Origin: Prosthecobacter debontii
GTDB taxonomy: Bacteria; Verrucomicrobiota; Verrucomicrobiia; Verrucomicrobiales; Verrucomicrobiaceae
NCBI GenBank assembly: GCA_945869695.1
Contig: CAMBPV010000024.1
Location: 1-34,676, forward strand
Direction: 5' to 3'
Length of the DNA: 34,676 bases
Shown here one piece after another: positions 8,632-18,221 of the stretch (its first letter is position 1; each line of letters starts with the position of its first letter). Position numbers and translations under genes: made by a program. The notes under the pieces are model-generated. The model was not told the origin of the DNA and made no database searches. It saw only the letters and a list, made by a program, of their open reading frames with translations.

Positions 8632-9480
8632 ATGGCCGGATTTTTCAAATCACTGATCAGCAAATTCAGCGGAAAGCCCGACATCGATTGGGACGAGTTC
8701 GAGGCTGCGCTCATCGCGGGAGACCTCGGCCCGCGACTGGCCATGCAGATCATGGATGACCTCAAAGCCCAGGGCCGAAAAATCGCCGGAGACGACATCG
8801 TCGCCGTCGCGCGCGAGCACATCCGCAAAATCCTCCCACCACCCCAGCCGCCCATCATGCCCCCGGCGGATCGCCCCTTTGTGATCCTCGTCGTTGGCGT
8901 CAATGGCACGGGGAAAACCACCTCCACCGCCAAGCTCGCACGGCACTTGCAAAAAAAGGGACGCAGCGTCGTTGTCGCCGCAGCCGATACCTTCCGCGCA
9001 GCAGCCGTCGAGCAACTCGCCGTCTGGTCCGAGCGCCTCGGCATCACGATGGTCAAAGGCGCACCCAATTGCGATCCTGCTTCCGTTTGCTTTGATGCCT
9101 ATGACCGAGCTGAGCGTGACAAAGCAGGCTATCTCATCTGCGACACCGCCGGACGCCTCCACACCAAGCACAACCTCATGGAGGAGTTGAAAAAAGTGCA
9201 TCGCACCCTCGGCCGCCGTGATTCCACCTCACCGCATGAGGTCCTCCTCGTCGTCGATGCCACCACGGGAGCCAACGCCCTACAGCAAGCTCGCGAGTTC
9301 CATAAAATCATCCCCCTCACCGGTCTCGTCGTCACCAAACTCGACGGCAGCGGAAAAGGCGGCATCATCGTCGCCATCCAGCAAGAACTGGGTGTCCCCG
9401 CCCGCTACGTCGGCCTCGGCGAGGGTGCCGAAGACTTCGCCGCCTTTGATCCCAAGCAGTTTGTGGAAGAGCTCCTTTAA
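8632..9480 (+). CDS. ftsY: Signal recognition particle receptor FtsY (short NG form)
   Basis: GTPase that docks SRP-ribosome complexes at the inner membrane. At 282 residues it consists of a compact N domain (residues ~1-75) and the G domain. GTPase motifs are GVNGTGKTT at 89-97 (G1), an AADTFRAAAVEQL segment (G2 region), DTAGR at 171-175 (G3), TKLDG at 235-239 (G4) and a GLGEGAEDFAAFDP closing loop (G5). The acidic A domain of E. coli FtsY is absent and the first N-domain helix looks short. G4 continues SGKGG where many FtsY proteins have TAKGG. Last gene of the ispH-ribBA-ribH-nusB-ftsY run; it converges on the giant gene with 80 bases between them. Confidence 0.93.
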   Translation: MAGFFKSLISKFSGKPDIDWDEFEAALIAGDLGPRLAMQIMDDLKAQGRKIAGDDIVAVAREHIRKILPPPQPPIMPPADRPFVILVVGVNGTGKTTSTAKLARHLQKKGRSVVVAAADTFRAAAVEQLAVWSERLGITMVKGAPNCDPASVCFDAYDRAERDKAGYLICDTAGRLHTKHNLMEELKKVHRTLGRRDSTSPHEVLLVVDATTGANALQQAREFHKIIPLTGLVVTKLDGSGKGGIIVAIQQELGVPARYVGLGEGAEDFAAFDPKQFVEELL

Positions 9481-9560
9481 CAGGGAACCCGAAGACCCTC
9501 AGAGGCTCCCGAGGCACGAGTGATGGCTTTTTGCAAATCGTGAGAGGCAAAGAGAATCGC
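9481..9560. other. Convergent intergenic gap
   Basis: Eighty bases between the ends of ftsY (+) and the giant gene (-). I looked for a stem-loop followed by a T run on either strand and found only short imperfect stems, so no intrinsic terminator is called. Confidence 0.5.
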
Positions 9561-12500
9561 TCAGGGAACGAACTCGACCGTTAAGGTGAAGAACCTAGCT
9601 GTTTCTCCGCCAATGGAGGCGCGAAAAGGCACACTCACCGCCTGATAGGTTCCGTCGTCGGCAAGGACCGTCGGAGTTACCGTGCTGTCTTCCCAAGTTA
9701 CCAAACTGGAACTAAATTTAGGAATGTAACGCAATCCCGCAGCCACATGATCTTTCCTTCGGACGAAGATAGCCCGATGTTCAGAACCCGTGTTCGTCGG
9801 ATCGGGAAGAGCAATCGGTTTCCCTCTCACGAAGGTCCCTCCACCCAAACCACCCGTCATCACCAATGCTCCTGAACCAGACGCACTGCCGGCAGGATTC
9901 GTTCCAAAGACAAACTCGGAGAAATTGGATTCCCCGTCCTGATCCAAGTCACCTCCGTCTGCCGTGTCACCCGTATTGGAAGTCGTCCCGAGATTGGCGA
10001 GGCGCCATGCATTGATGGTTGAGAGTGTGGTGAAACTAAGCGTCGCTCCAAGTGCGCGACCTGAATTACTGAAGACTTCAGCGGCGAAGTAATATGTCGT
10101 GGATGGCAAAAGGCTAGCAGTCGGCAAACTCACGGCCAATGCGGTGCTGCCCGCGCCGATGGCTTGTGCGCTTGACGGCGTCGCACCGGCGAGATTATTG
10201 GCAGTGGAAACAAGGAAGCGCACACTGGCTGCGGTGCCGTTGGCGATACCACTGGCGTTCAGTGTGACAGTGGTGTCGGTAATCGCACTGGCGGCGAGAG
10301 TGGTGACGGCGGGTGCGTCAGGCAGATCGAGCGTCCAGACATCATTCATACGGATCTGCGAGTTGCCGGTGGTGACGTAACCGAAGCCGCCGAAGAGCCA
10401 AAGATTGGATGAGACGCTGCTACCGGAGAAGGAACTGGCCTGCTCGCGTGCACCGGGAAGATTGGCGGCTGACGCTACGCCAACTGTGCCGTAGATGCCG
10501 TTGTTTTGAATGGTCTGCTGACCTTTGACCCACGCCCATTGATTGAGATCGATGTCGTAGAACCAGAGGTCGCTGAGGTCTCCGACGGTGATGCCTTGCG
10601 CACCAAGGCCGAGGCCGCCATGGAGCCAGAGGCGGCCCTGTGCATCGGTCCAGCTCGTGGGAAATTGCCGGTAGCCCGGCGCGCTTGTGGCAGCTGGCCG
10701 CGCCTGGGTGCCATAGATACCACTGTAATACGGTCCTGACACTGAGGTGGCCGAGCCACTCATCCAGGTCCAGAAATTAGTGGTTGGATCGTAGCGCCAG
10801 AGGTCGCCGAGGTAGTAGCCTGAGTAATTGCTGCCATTGCCGTTACCGCCGAAGACCCAGAAGCGGCCCTGCTTGTCGAGCCATGAGCAACAGCCATTGC
10901 GGGTGCTTGGCGTGTTCGTGCCTGCGGCGACGCCTTTGGTGCCGAAGCTGCCGTTTGAACTGATGGCGTTGAAACCTTTCATCCAAGTCCATTCGCCGGT
11001 GGTGGGATTGTACCTCCAGAGGTCGTTGAGATTGCCGGTGGAACTGCCAGTGGCCGGCAGGCCGAAACCACCGAAGAGCCAGACCATGCCCGTCGCGGGA
11101 TCCGCTGCGGCGCTGCCGTTCCAGCGCGCGCCGGGAATGTTCGTGGTCGAGGGTGTGCCTTGCGTTCCATAGGTGCCGTTGGCGAGCGTGGCGTTGCTGC
11201 CACCGAGCCAGGTCCACATGTTGGTAGCCGGGTCAAAGCGCCAGAGATCGTTGAGATAATTGTTCGTGCTGCCGCTGGCACCGAGGCCGAAGCCGCCGAA
11301 GAGCCAGAGCTTGCCGCTGGCATCCGTCCAAGTGATGCCGCCGTAGCGTGCGCCGGGAAGGTTTGCGGCAGCCGCCGTGCCGAGCGTGCCATAGACGCCA
11401 TTGGTGCCGGAGAATACCGTGCCTTTCATGAAAGCCCACTGCCCGAGGGCGCGGTCATACTTCCACATGTCGTTCATCACAGTCGGGCTGGAGGAAGAGG
11501 TGCCGCCGAACATCCAGAGAATCCCAGATGCATCCGTCCAGGTCATGCAGGTGCTGCGACCGGTAGGGTTGTTCCCGGAGCCAAACACTCCCTGAATTGC
11601 CATGCTTCCGGAGACAGGCGAATTATTCTGGCCCTTCTTCCACGTCCAGGTGAAGGACTCGACGAGGACGAGATCGTTGCCGTCACCGCCGAAGTAGTTC
11701 GCTTGGAAAATGTAAGTCTGCCCTCCGAACGTCGCTGTGATGAGTCCACCCTGCGGCAGATCGAGGAAGGTGCCGCTGATCGGCGGCGGTGCCGTGTTGC
11801 TCAACACGACGAGCGCAGTGCCCGGCGGCGGCGCGAAACCTAGCGTGAGATTGAGGCTACGTCCTGATGGCACCGTGTAGCCCGCGGCGGTGATGGGAAT
11901 ATCAACCTCGCTGTTGAAGGTGGCCTCGACAAAGTTGTTGCCTGTGAGTGCGATGTCGAAGGGGCTTTCGTCCCCGTCGTTGTTGGCAATTTGAATGGCG
12001 GCAGCGCGCACTCCGCCAGCCGAGGGTGTGTAGGTCACATCAAAAGTCGTGCTGGCTCCGGGCGCGAGCGTCGTGGCACTGGGGGCGCTGATTGTGTAAT
12101 CAGCGGCGGCTAGGCCGGCTTTACTGAGGGCTAATCCGGTTAGTGTCGCGGTCGCTGTCCCTGAGTTGAGGATGGTGAACGTCTTCGTCTGCGATGACCC
12201 AACGGGCACGGCATCAAAACTCACCGTCGAAACGCCATCGGTCAGCCCCGATCCTGCAGGCTGCTCGACGCTGATCTCCGCGTCAGCAAAAGTCGTGACA
12301 CTCTGACCGCCGCTCGTCGTCGTGCCCTCATTATTCGTGGCGCGCACGCGGAAGTGCATCGTGGTGAGCGGCGCGAGCGCGCTGAGTGAGTGGCTGCGTG
12401 TGGCAGGCACAAGACCGGCGGGCACATCTGTGGCGGAGACGGTGGTGCCGTAGCTCGTGGTTGGGCCGTAGTCGATGAGCACCGTTGTATCCTGCCCGCG

Positions 12501-15500
12501 TGTGTCGATACTTGCGTTGAAGGTCATCGTGCTCGGCGAGAGTCCGCTCGCTGGCAGCAGCGCGACGGCGGGCGCCGCGGGCGGCTCGGCGCCACCTGCG
12601 TGAAAGCGGGCAAAATAAAGATCGTTATTCGTGCCGCCTGTATCTGCGTTGGGGAGCGCTGTTTGATTCGCTTCGCCGAAGCCAAACATGGCAGAGGTCG
12701 GCTGATAATTGCCGACGAGGAGCACGCTTCCGTTCGTCAGCGTGGCCATTCCATGGACTGTGTCCGAAGCGCCGCTGCCACCGCTCTTCGCCCACACGAG
12801 TGAGCCGTCCGCGCGGTTAAACTTGGCGAAATATACCTCGCTGCTATTGGCGAGTCCAGAGTTCGTGAGCGTGGTCTGGTTTGATTCACCTAGCCCGAAG
12901 ATGCTCGAAGGCGTGGTAAAAGTGCCAGCCACGCCGATGTCGCCATCCCAAAGAACCGCGATGCCGCCGGCGCTGTCCGCAGCTGTGCCGCTACTGTTTT
13001 TCGCCCAGCGCAACGTGCCATTGCTGCTTCGGAATGTGGCGACAAACATTTTATTGTTGGCGGAGCCGGCTGTGAGCGTCGTTGCGCCCGCCTCGCCAGC
13101 GCCAAGCAACATGGAACCTCCAGTAAACTGACCTGTAACGCAGATGGAGTTATCTGGCAAAATAGCCAGGGCCCCGGCAGTGTCATTCCCCGCACCGCCC
13201 GCTTGCCGAGCCCAAAGCAAAGAACCATCAGCTGCTGCGAGCCTGGCGAGCGCCACCTCAGTGCCAGAAACCGGAGTGAGCACGACTTGGCCGGACTCGC
13301 CCAGTCCGAAAGTGGCTGGCGGTGCGACATTCGCGACGAGCACCAAACTCGCATCCGAGAGCAGGCGCGCGCCTATGAGCGAGTCAGTGCCCGAGCCGCC
13401 AGCGGTCTTCGCCCACACGAGTCCGCCCGAAGTGCTGAGCCTCGCGGCGAAGAGTTCGTTTGCTGTACTGGAATTCGTAAGAGTTACCGCCGAGCCAGTG
13501 AAACTCAACGTGGCCGAGGTGTAGGTTGAAGCGACGATGGCACCGCCATCGGATGTGGGCAGCACGGACATACCGGTCGTCAAGTCCCCGCTTGAGCCAC
13601 CGACGCGGGACACCCACGGAACATCGCCAGTGGCTAGGTCATATTTGGCAAAGAACAGATCGCTCGACCCCAAGCTGGAAAGCGTCAAACCCGACGCGAA
13701 GGTAGTGGGCGACGAATTGAAGAAACCGCCAACGATCAAATTGCCGTCGGAGGCTAAAGCAATGACATTAGCTGCCTCGGTTCCCGTTGTTCCTGCGATC
13801 CCTTTGGCCCACGCGAGAGTACCGTCGGCGAGATAGCGGGCGACAAAACCATCCTGGTTCGTCGCATTGAGTGTCACTCCGCTGAATGTTGCAGCGGAAC
13901 CAATGAATCCACCCAACGCAACGCTGCCATCGGCCAGCACGGTTACAGCGAGGGCCGTGTCACTGCCTGTACCACCGCCGCTACGCGCCCATAATAACCT
14001 CCCGTCTTTTGCAAAACGTGCGAGGAACACGTCATTGCTGCCCGCGGAGTTCAGCGTGACCTGATCAGCGCCCGAGCCGAGCGTGAAAGGAGAGGAGCTA
14101 AATGTGCCAGCGACATACGCGCCACCGTCAGGCGCGGCTGCCACGCGCGAAGTGGCCGCTCCATCGTTCCCCACGCCTGTGCCGGAGCGTGCCCAGGCGA
14201 GATTGCCTGTGTTTGGTTGGCCAATTCCCATTTTCACCGTCGTACTCACGGTGTTCGAGACATTGCCCGCGCTGTCGGTCGCGGTGAAGGTGACGACCAT
14301 GCTCTCACCGATGGCCAGCACACCGTCGCCGGGGATCGGGTCCTGCGTGATTGTGCCGTCGCCGAGGCGGTTGTCCGAGAAGATCACGATGCCACGCACA
14401 TCGGGCAGCGACATGGCGAGCTGGCCGGGCTGGCCGATGAGATAGGTGGCTGGCGCGGTGATGACTGGTGGCACAGTGTCATCGACCGTCACAGTCACGG
14501 GCACATCGAAGGAGGATTCATCCGCGTCATTGCACCGCAAGCTGACCACCGCGCTCTGCGACAACGGCCCCTCAAGAGTGGCGATAACGGAGAAAGTGTG
14601 CGTCGCGCCCGGCAGGATGGCAAGCGCGGGATCAGGCTTAGTCAGCACCACAAACGAATCCGCTTGCAGCCCGCTGGTGACGATGTCGCTCACATACAAA
14701 TAGCCCGTGCCATTGTTCTTGATCGTGAAGCTGCGCGTCGTCGCCACGCTTTGCGTGCCGAACGCATAGACGCCCACATTGTCCTGCCGCTCCAAGCCGC
14801 TAGTGTCTGCGCCCTCGTAGAACGCCAGTTCTGGCGAGGTGCCGAGATCCAAGGAGAACAGCTCCGTGCCAATGCCGGTCACAAATGCATTGAAGTAAAG
14901 CCGACTGCCAGCCAGCGAGAGCAAACTAGGAGAGGAGCTTGTCGTGCCCAGATTGATGTCCGCGACGAGCTGCGTCCCTACCGCCGTGCCATCTGTGCGC
15001 CACAACTCGCTTCCATTAGCCACGGTGGAGGCGCTGAAATACAAGTGTCCGCTTGCCGAAAAGAGGCCAGCGGGCGAGCTGGATCCGGATCCTGAACTGA
15101 TGTCCTTCACCTGATAGGTGCCGCCGACGGTTCCGTCCGTGCGCCACAGCTCGGAACCGAAGCTGTCAAACGCGGAAAAATACAGGATGCCATTGTGCCC
15201 GCGGAAGTTCGCAGGCGATGAACTGGATGCCCCCGGATTGATATCCATCAGCATGTAAGTGCCCACAGTCGTGCCGTCGCTGCGCCACAGTTCCGTAAGC
15301 GCCACGCCGTCGCTCGAGGCAAAATAGAGCACTCCATTGTAGCTGACGAGGTTCGCTGGCGAGCCGCTGCCGGTCCCAGGATTGATGTCCTTCACCAGCA
15401 CTGTGCCCCCGCTCGTGCCATCGCTCACCCAAAGCTCCTGACCATTCACCCCATCCGTCGCGCTGAAAAAGATCGTGCTGCCGACTGCGGTGATGGATGC

Positions 15501-18173
15501 GATGCTCGATCCCGTGCCCGCGGTCGAGTTGATGTCCTTCACCATGACCGTGCCCGCGCTGGTGCCATCGCTTTTCCACAGCTCCGCTCCATTGGTGCCA
15601 TCGTTCGCGCTGAAATAAAGTAGACTGCCGACGACCACGGGTGAGGCGATGCTGGAGCCGGCATTCGCGCTGGGATTGATGTTCTTCACCATGACCGTGC
15701 CTCCCGCCGTGCCGTCGGATTTCCAGAGCTCCTGCCCGTTCGCCGTCGTGTCCGTGGCGGCAAAGAACAGCGTGCTGCCCAATGCACGCAGAAGCGTCGG
15801 AAAGGAACTGGAGGTGCCTGCGTTTAAATTGCTCACCAGCACCGTGCCCGCATTTGTTCCATCCGTCTTCCATAGCTCCGTGCCGTTCGTAGCATCGCCC
15901 GCGCTAAAGAACACGTTGGAGCCGACGAGTGTGAGATTGCCAGGCGAGGAAGACAGCCCCGCTCCTGTGAAAATGTCCTTCAGCAAAACCGTGCCACTGG
16001 AGGTTCCGTCGCTCTTCCACAGCTCCGCGCCATTCACACCGTCATTCGCGGAGAACAACACGGACGAACCGAGCGCGACGGAAGCGCCTGGACTCGTCGA
16101 TGTATTCCCGGTCAGCAAATCATTCACGCGGTAGGTGCCCGGCGTAGTGCCGTCGCTGCGCCACAGCTCCGTGCCCGTCACGCCATCTGTTGCACCAAAG
16201 AGCGCGATGCCGGAGAGATTGACCATCGCGTTAATGGCGGAGCTTCCCGTTCCGAGGTTGATGTCCTCCACGCGTACCGTGCCAAGTCCGGAACCGTCGG
16301 ATTTCCACAGCTCAGCTCCCGCCAATCCGTCATTGGCGTAGAAGAACAAAGAGCTGCCCGCTGTCGTCAGCACCGCTGGATTGGAACTGCCATTCGCCGT
16401 TGCGTTGATGTTCGACACCATCACAGTGCCCGCATCGGTGCCGTCGGTTCTCCAAAGCTCCACACCATTTGCCGTCGAGTCCGTCGCGGAAAAATACAAC
16501 GCGCTGCCAAGGACGGCGAAGCTGGCCGGAGTCGAACTGCTCGTGCCGCTGAAAATGTCCTTCACCAAAACAGTGCCGCCCGCGGTGCCGTCGGATTTCC
16601 AAAGCTCCACACCAACTACCGCAGTGTTGCCTCTGAAATAGAGCGTGCCGCTCCAGTTGAAGAGCGCGGAAGGTGTGGAGCTTCCTGATCCTGCATTGAT
16701 GTCTAGCACAATGGCCGTTGTGATGCCGTCGGTTTTATAAAGCTCGACGCCAGTTGTGCCATTCGTCGCCGCGAAAAACAGATTGCTGCCCACGGCGGTG
16801 AGGCTCGCCGGGGAGGAACTCGCAGAGCCCGCATTGATGTTTGCCACCATAACAGTGCCAGCGTTGGTGCCGTCAGACTTCCACAACTCCACACCATTCG
16901 TTCCGTCATTGGCTGTGAAATACAGGGTGCCGCCGACGGCGACAAGATTCGCCGGCGAAGAGTTCGTCGTGCCCGCAGCGATATCCTTCACCAGCACTGT
17001 GCCGCCCGCCGTGCCATCGCTTTTCCAGAGCTCCAAGCCATTGGCCGCTGTTGTCGCCGTGAAGAAAAGTGTGCTGCCGACGACGGTGAAGTTGGCGGGA
17101 GTCGAGTTGGCGCTACCTAGATTGATATCCAACAGCCTGGCGGAGGTGGAGCCATTGTAGGTCCATAGTTCGACGCCCGCCGTGGTGTCCGTCTGGCCAA
17201 AGAAAAGCGTGGAACCGATCGCCGCCATGCTCGGCGCCAAGGATGAGTAGGCATTGATCAGCGTTGTCCCGCCCGCCGTGCCATTCGTGCGATAGATGGA
17301 CAGGTTGTACTGGTAAAAGTAGTTACTGCCGCTGGCGACGAAGTTGCTCAACCCGGCGCCACTAGGCAGCGCGTTAATATCTCTCATCAATGACACGGGA
17401 CCACTCACGACAGTGCCGATGCCGTGCAACTCAATGTCGTAGCTGGCCTCGTCCGAGTCATTGCTCAGCACGTGAAGTGCCGCCAGCTTCGCCCCCGGAG
17501 TCGTCGGTGTAAAAGTCACTGCCAGCGTCGCGCTTCCCAATGGCGCAATCAGTGTGGATGAAAGCACACCCACCGAGAACTGGCTCGCTCCCGTGCCATC
17601 AATGTTAACGCCGCTGATGCTCAAATCCGCGCCGCCTGAATTCTTGATCGTAAACGTCTGCGTCACAGGCGTGTTGAGCATGGCAACGCCAAAATCAATA
17701 ATCGCCGCCCCATCCGGCCGCAGCGTACCAGCAGGCTGCTCAATGGCGATCTCCGGGAAAGCCGCACTGCCTGTTGCCTCGAGCGCGATGTCGAAAGAGC
17801 CCTCATCCAAGTCGTTGCTCTGCACATGAATCGCAGCCGAGCGGGAGCCGAGTGCAGCGGGAGCGAAGGTCACATCAAAGGTCGCGGTCGATCCCGGGGC
17901 GATGGTGCTGGCGCTGATGGTGCCGAGCGTGATGTCCGCGCTGTTCGCGCCATCCTTAGTGATGCTGCTGACCACGATGTTGGTCGCGCCCACGTTACGC
18001 ACCGTGAAGGTGCGCACAGTGCCAGAGATGATGGGTATGGAACCGTAGTTCACCGTCGAGACGCCATCCGTGAGTCCGGTCCCCACTGGCTGCTCGATGG
18101 CGATTTCGCCCGGCGGCTGCAGCACCGTGAGGCTCACCGTCGCTGGTGCACTGGTGATTGCACCGTTTGTCAC
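9561..18173 (-). CDS. Distal part of giant repeat protein (choice-of-anchor, ELWxSDGT, SBBP and Kelch-like repeats)
   Basis: Frame of 2870 residues starting at a GTG in mid-domain; it has no signal peptide and no credible start of its own. It continues the frame of the metallopeptidase part upstream, separated only by TAA 18219-18221, so it is probably the distal portion of one gene. Order by residue: choice-of-anchor-D-like domains ~22-133 and ~141-256; ELWxSDGT repeats ~260-1112; a third such domain ~1113-1227; an HYR-like domain ~1230-1313; eight SBBP/delta-60-like repeats ~1320-1858; a fibronectin-III-like domain ~1862-1963; a fourth choice-of-anchor-D-like domain ~1967-2082; a segment ending GGDGNDLVLVES ~2085-2170; six Kelch-like repeats ~2172-2617; another FnIII-like domain; a DLDQDGESNFSEF calcium-binding motif ~2740; and a short C-terminal beta domain. 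Extracellular location and ligand binding are inferred from the repeats. Confidence 0.75.
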   Translation of the reverse strand: MTNGAITSAPATVSLTVLQPPGEIAIEQPVGTGLTDGVSTVNYGSIPIISGTVRTFTVRNVGATNIVVSSITKDGANSADITLGTISASTIAPGSTATFDVTFAPAALGSRSAAIHVQSNDLDEGSFDIALEATGSAAFPEIAIEQPAGTLRPDGAAIIDFGVAMLNTPVTQTFTIKNSGGADLSISGVNIDGTGASQFSVGVLSSTLIAPLGSATLAVTFTPTTPGAKLAALHVLSNDSDEASYDIELHGIGTVVSGPVSLMRDINALPSGAGLSNFVASGSNYFYQYNLSIYRTNGTAGGTTLINAYSSLAPSMAAIGSTLFFGQTDTTAGVELWTYNGSTSARLLDINLGSANSTPANFTVVGSTLFFTATTAANGLELWKSDGTAGGTVLVKDIAAGTTNSSPANLVAVGGTLYFTANDGTNGVELWKSDGTNAGTVMVANINAGSASSSPASLTAVGSNLFFAATNGTTGVELYKTDGITTAIVLDINAGSGSSTPSALFNWSGTLYFRGNTAVVGVELWKSDGTAGGTVLVKDIFSGTSSSTPASFAVLGSALYFSATDSTANGVELWRTDGTDAGTVMVSNINATANGSSNPAVLTTAGSSLFFYANDGLAGAELWKSDGSGLGTVRVEDINLGTGSSAINAMVNLSGIALFGATDGVTGTELWRSDGTTPGTYRVNDLLTGNTSTSPGASVALGSSVLFSANDGVNGAELWKSDGTSSGTVLLKDIFTGAGLSSSPGNLTLVGSNVFFSAGDATNGTELWKTDGTNAGTVLVSNLNAGTSSSFPTLLRALGSTLFFAATDTTANGQELWKSDGTAGGTVMVKNINPSANAGSSIASPVVVGSLLYFSANDGTNGAELWKSDGTSAGTVMVKDINSTAGTGSSIASITAVGSTIFFSATDGVNGQELWVSDGTSGGTVLVKDINPGTGSGSPANLVSYNGVLYFASSDGVALTELWRSDGTTVGTYMLMDINPGASSSSPANFRGHNGILYFSAFDSFGSELWRTDGTVGGTYQVKDISSGSGSSSPAGLFSASGHLYFSASTVANGSELWRTDGTAVGTQLVADINLGTTSSSPSLLSLAGSRLYFNAFVTGIGTELFSLDLGTSPELAFYEGADTSGLERQDNVGVYAFGTQSVATTRSFTIKNNGTGYLYVSDIVTSGLQADSFVVLTKPDPALAILPGATHTFSVIATLEGPLSQSAVVSLRCNDADESSFDVPVTVTVDDTVPPVITAPATYLIGQPGQLAMSLPDVRGIVIFSDNRLGDGTITQDPIPGDGVLAIGESMVVTFTATDSAGNVSNTVSTTVKMGIGQPNTGNLAWARSGTGVGNDGAATSRVAAAPDGGAYVAGTFSSSPFTLGSGADQVTLNSAGSNDVFLARFAKDGRLLWARSGGGTGSDTALAVTVLADGSVALGGFIGSAATFSGVTLNATNQDGFVARYLADGTLAWAKGIAGTTGTEAANVIALASDGNLIVGGFFNSSPTTFASGLTLSSLGSSDLFFAKYDLATGDVPWVSRVGGSSGDLTTGMSVLPTSDGGAIVASTYTSATLSFTGSAVTLTNSSTANELFAARLSTSGGLVWAKTAGGSGTDSLIGARLLSDASLVLVANVAPPATFGLGESGQVVLTPVSGTEVALARLAAADGSLLWARQAGGAGNDTAGALAILPDNSICVTGQFTGGSMLLGAGEAGATTLTAGSANNKMFVATFRSSNGTLRWAKNSSGTAADSAGGIAVLWDGDIGVAGTFTTPSSIFGLGESNQTTLTNSGLANSSEVYFAKFNRADGSLVWAKSGGSGASDTVHGMATLTNGSVLLVGNYQPTSAMFGFGEANQTALPNADTGGTNNDLYFARFHAGGAEPPAAPAVALLPASGLSPSTMTFNASIDTRGQDTTVLIDYGPTTSYGTTVSATDVPAGLVPATRSHSLSALAPLTTMHFRVRATNNEGTTTSGGQSVTTFADAEISVEQPAGSGLTDGVSTVSFDAVPVGSSQTKTFTILNSGTATATLTGLALSKAGLAAADYTISAPSATTLAPGASTTFDVTYTPSAGGVRAAAIQIANNDGDESPFDIALTGNNFVEATFNSEVDIPITAAGYTVPSGRSLNLTLGFAPPPGTALVVLSNTAPPPISGTFLDLPQGGLITATFGGQTYIFQANYFGGDGNDLVLVESFTWTWKKGQNNSPVSGSMAIQGVFGSGNNPTGRSTCMTWTDASGILWMFGGTSSSSPTVMNDMWKYDRALGQWAFMKGTVFSGTNGVYGTLGTAAAANLPGARYGGITWTDASGKLWLFGGFGLGASGSTNNYLNDLWRFDPATNMWTWLGGSNATLANGTYGTQGTPSTTNIPGARWNGSAAADPATGMVWLFGGFGLPATGSSTGNLNDLWRYNPTTGEWTWMKGFNAISSNGSFGTKGVAAGTNTPSTRNGCCSWLDKQGRFWVFGGNGNGSNYSGYYLGDLWRYDPTTNFWTWMSGSATSVSGPYYSGIYGTQARPAATSAPGYRQFPTSWTDAQGRLWLHGGLGLGAQGITVGDLSDLWFYDIDLNQWAWVKGQQTIQNNGIYGTVGVASAANLPGAREQASSFSGSSVSSNLWLFGGFGYVTTGNSQIRMNDVWTLDLPDAPAVTTLAASAITDTTVTLNASGIANGTAASVRFLVSTANNLAGATPSSAQAIGAGSTALAVSLPTASLLPSTTYYFAAEVFSNSGRALGATLSFTTLSTINAWRLANLGTTSNTGDTADGGDLDQDGESNFSEFVFGTNPAGSASGSGALVMTGGLGGGTFVRGKPIALPDPTNTGSEHRAIFVRRKDHVAAGLRYIPKFSSSLVTWEDSTVTPTVLADDGTYQAVSVPFRASIGGETARFFTLTVEFVP
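9890..9975 (-). other. Calcium-binding (TSP3/dockerin-like) motif near the C-terminus of the giant protein
   Basis: The encoded segment GDLDQDGESNFSEFVFGTNP has the D-x-D-x-D-G-x(4)-E pattern of EF-hand-like/TSP3 loops. Similar motifs are common before the C-terminal domain of secreted Verrucomicrobia proteins (general knowledge); here it suggests calcium-dependent folding outside the cell. Confidence 0.6.
10325..11660 (-). repeat. Six Kelch-like repeats in the giant gene
   Basis: Each unit of about 70-75 residues has a GARxxxxxW-D-xGxxWLFGGFG core followed by NDLWRYDPxTxxWTWMxG and a GxYGTxG linker. Six units can be aligned by eye, which matches a six-bladed propeller or part of one. The repeats differ from each other, so they are not a recent duplication. 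Confidence 0.8.
12590..14215 (-). repeat. Eight SBBP/delta-60-like repeats in the giant gene
   Basis: Units of about 65 residues with a WAxxxGGxGxD core, a DGxxxxxGxF strand and an FxAxxxxxxG strand. Eight units are visible, beginning WARSGTGVGND and ending WAKSGGSGASD. The pattern matches SBBP/delta-60 beta-propeller repeats of secreted bacterial proteins. Confidence 0.75.
14840..17400 (-). repeat. About 17 ELWxSDGT tandem repeats in the giant gene
   Basis: Units of 46-50 residues (about 141-150 bases) each holding an LYF strand, a DGxNGxELWKSDGT turn and a GTVxVKDINxG strand, with a serine-rich SSSP linker. The first and last units are degenerate (YRTNGT and ELFSLDLG). The spacing is regular and several central units are very alike at DNA level, so this array is the part of the gene most prone to copy-number change and assembly error. 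Confidence 0.9.
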
Positions 18174-18218
18174 TGTGAAAGTGAAACTGTCAGGGCCGCT
18201 GTAGCCCGTCGTCGGCGT

Positions 18219-18221
18219 TTA
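18219..18221 (-). other. In-frame TAA splitting the giant gene
   Basis: On the minus strand the frame reads ...GTGLNRT, TAA, then TPTTGYSGPDSFTFTVTNG. The module is the common cadherin-like/VCBS-like repeat in which YTPTxxYxGxDSFTFTV is expected, so the TAA stands exactly where Tyr (TAC or TAT) belongs, one base away. Frame is unchanged on both sides: 23513 and 18173 differ by a multiple of three. The base after the stop is A, a context not associated with readthrough. Confidence 0.9.

Noticed and set aside
9481-9560. Possible bidirectional terminator between ftsY and the giant gene
   Set aside because: Only short imperfect stems (such as CCTC...GAGG) and no T run adjoining a stable hairpin.
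11160-11843. Plus-strand open frame of 227 codons inside the giant gene
   Set aside because: Arg/Ala/Glu-rich shadow of the repeat-coding strand; the opposite strand has clear domains and the composition here is not protein-like.
14217-15095. Plus-strand open frame of 292 codons
   Set aside because: Antisense shadow over the SBBP/HYR/choice-of-anchor region; no motif and skewed His/Arg/Ala composition.
14840-17400. CRISPR-like periodic repeats
   Set aside because: The ~145-base periodicity is codon-phased, encodes ELWxSDGT protein repeats and has no short identical direct repeats with unique spacers.
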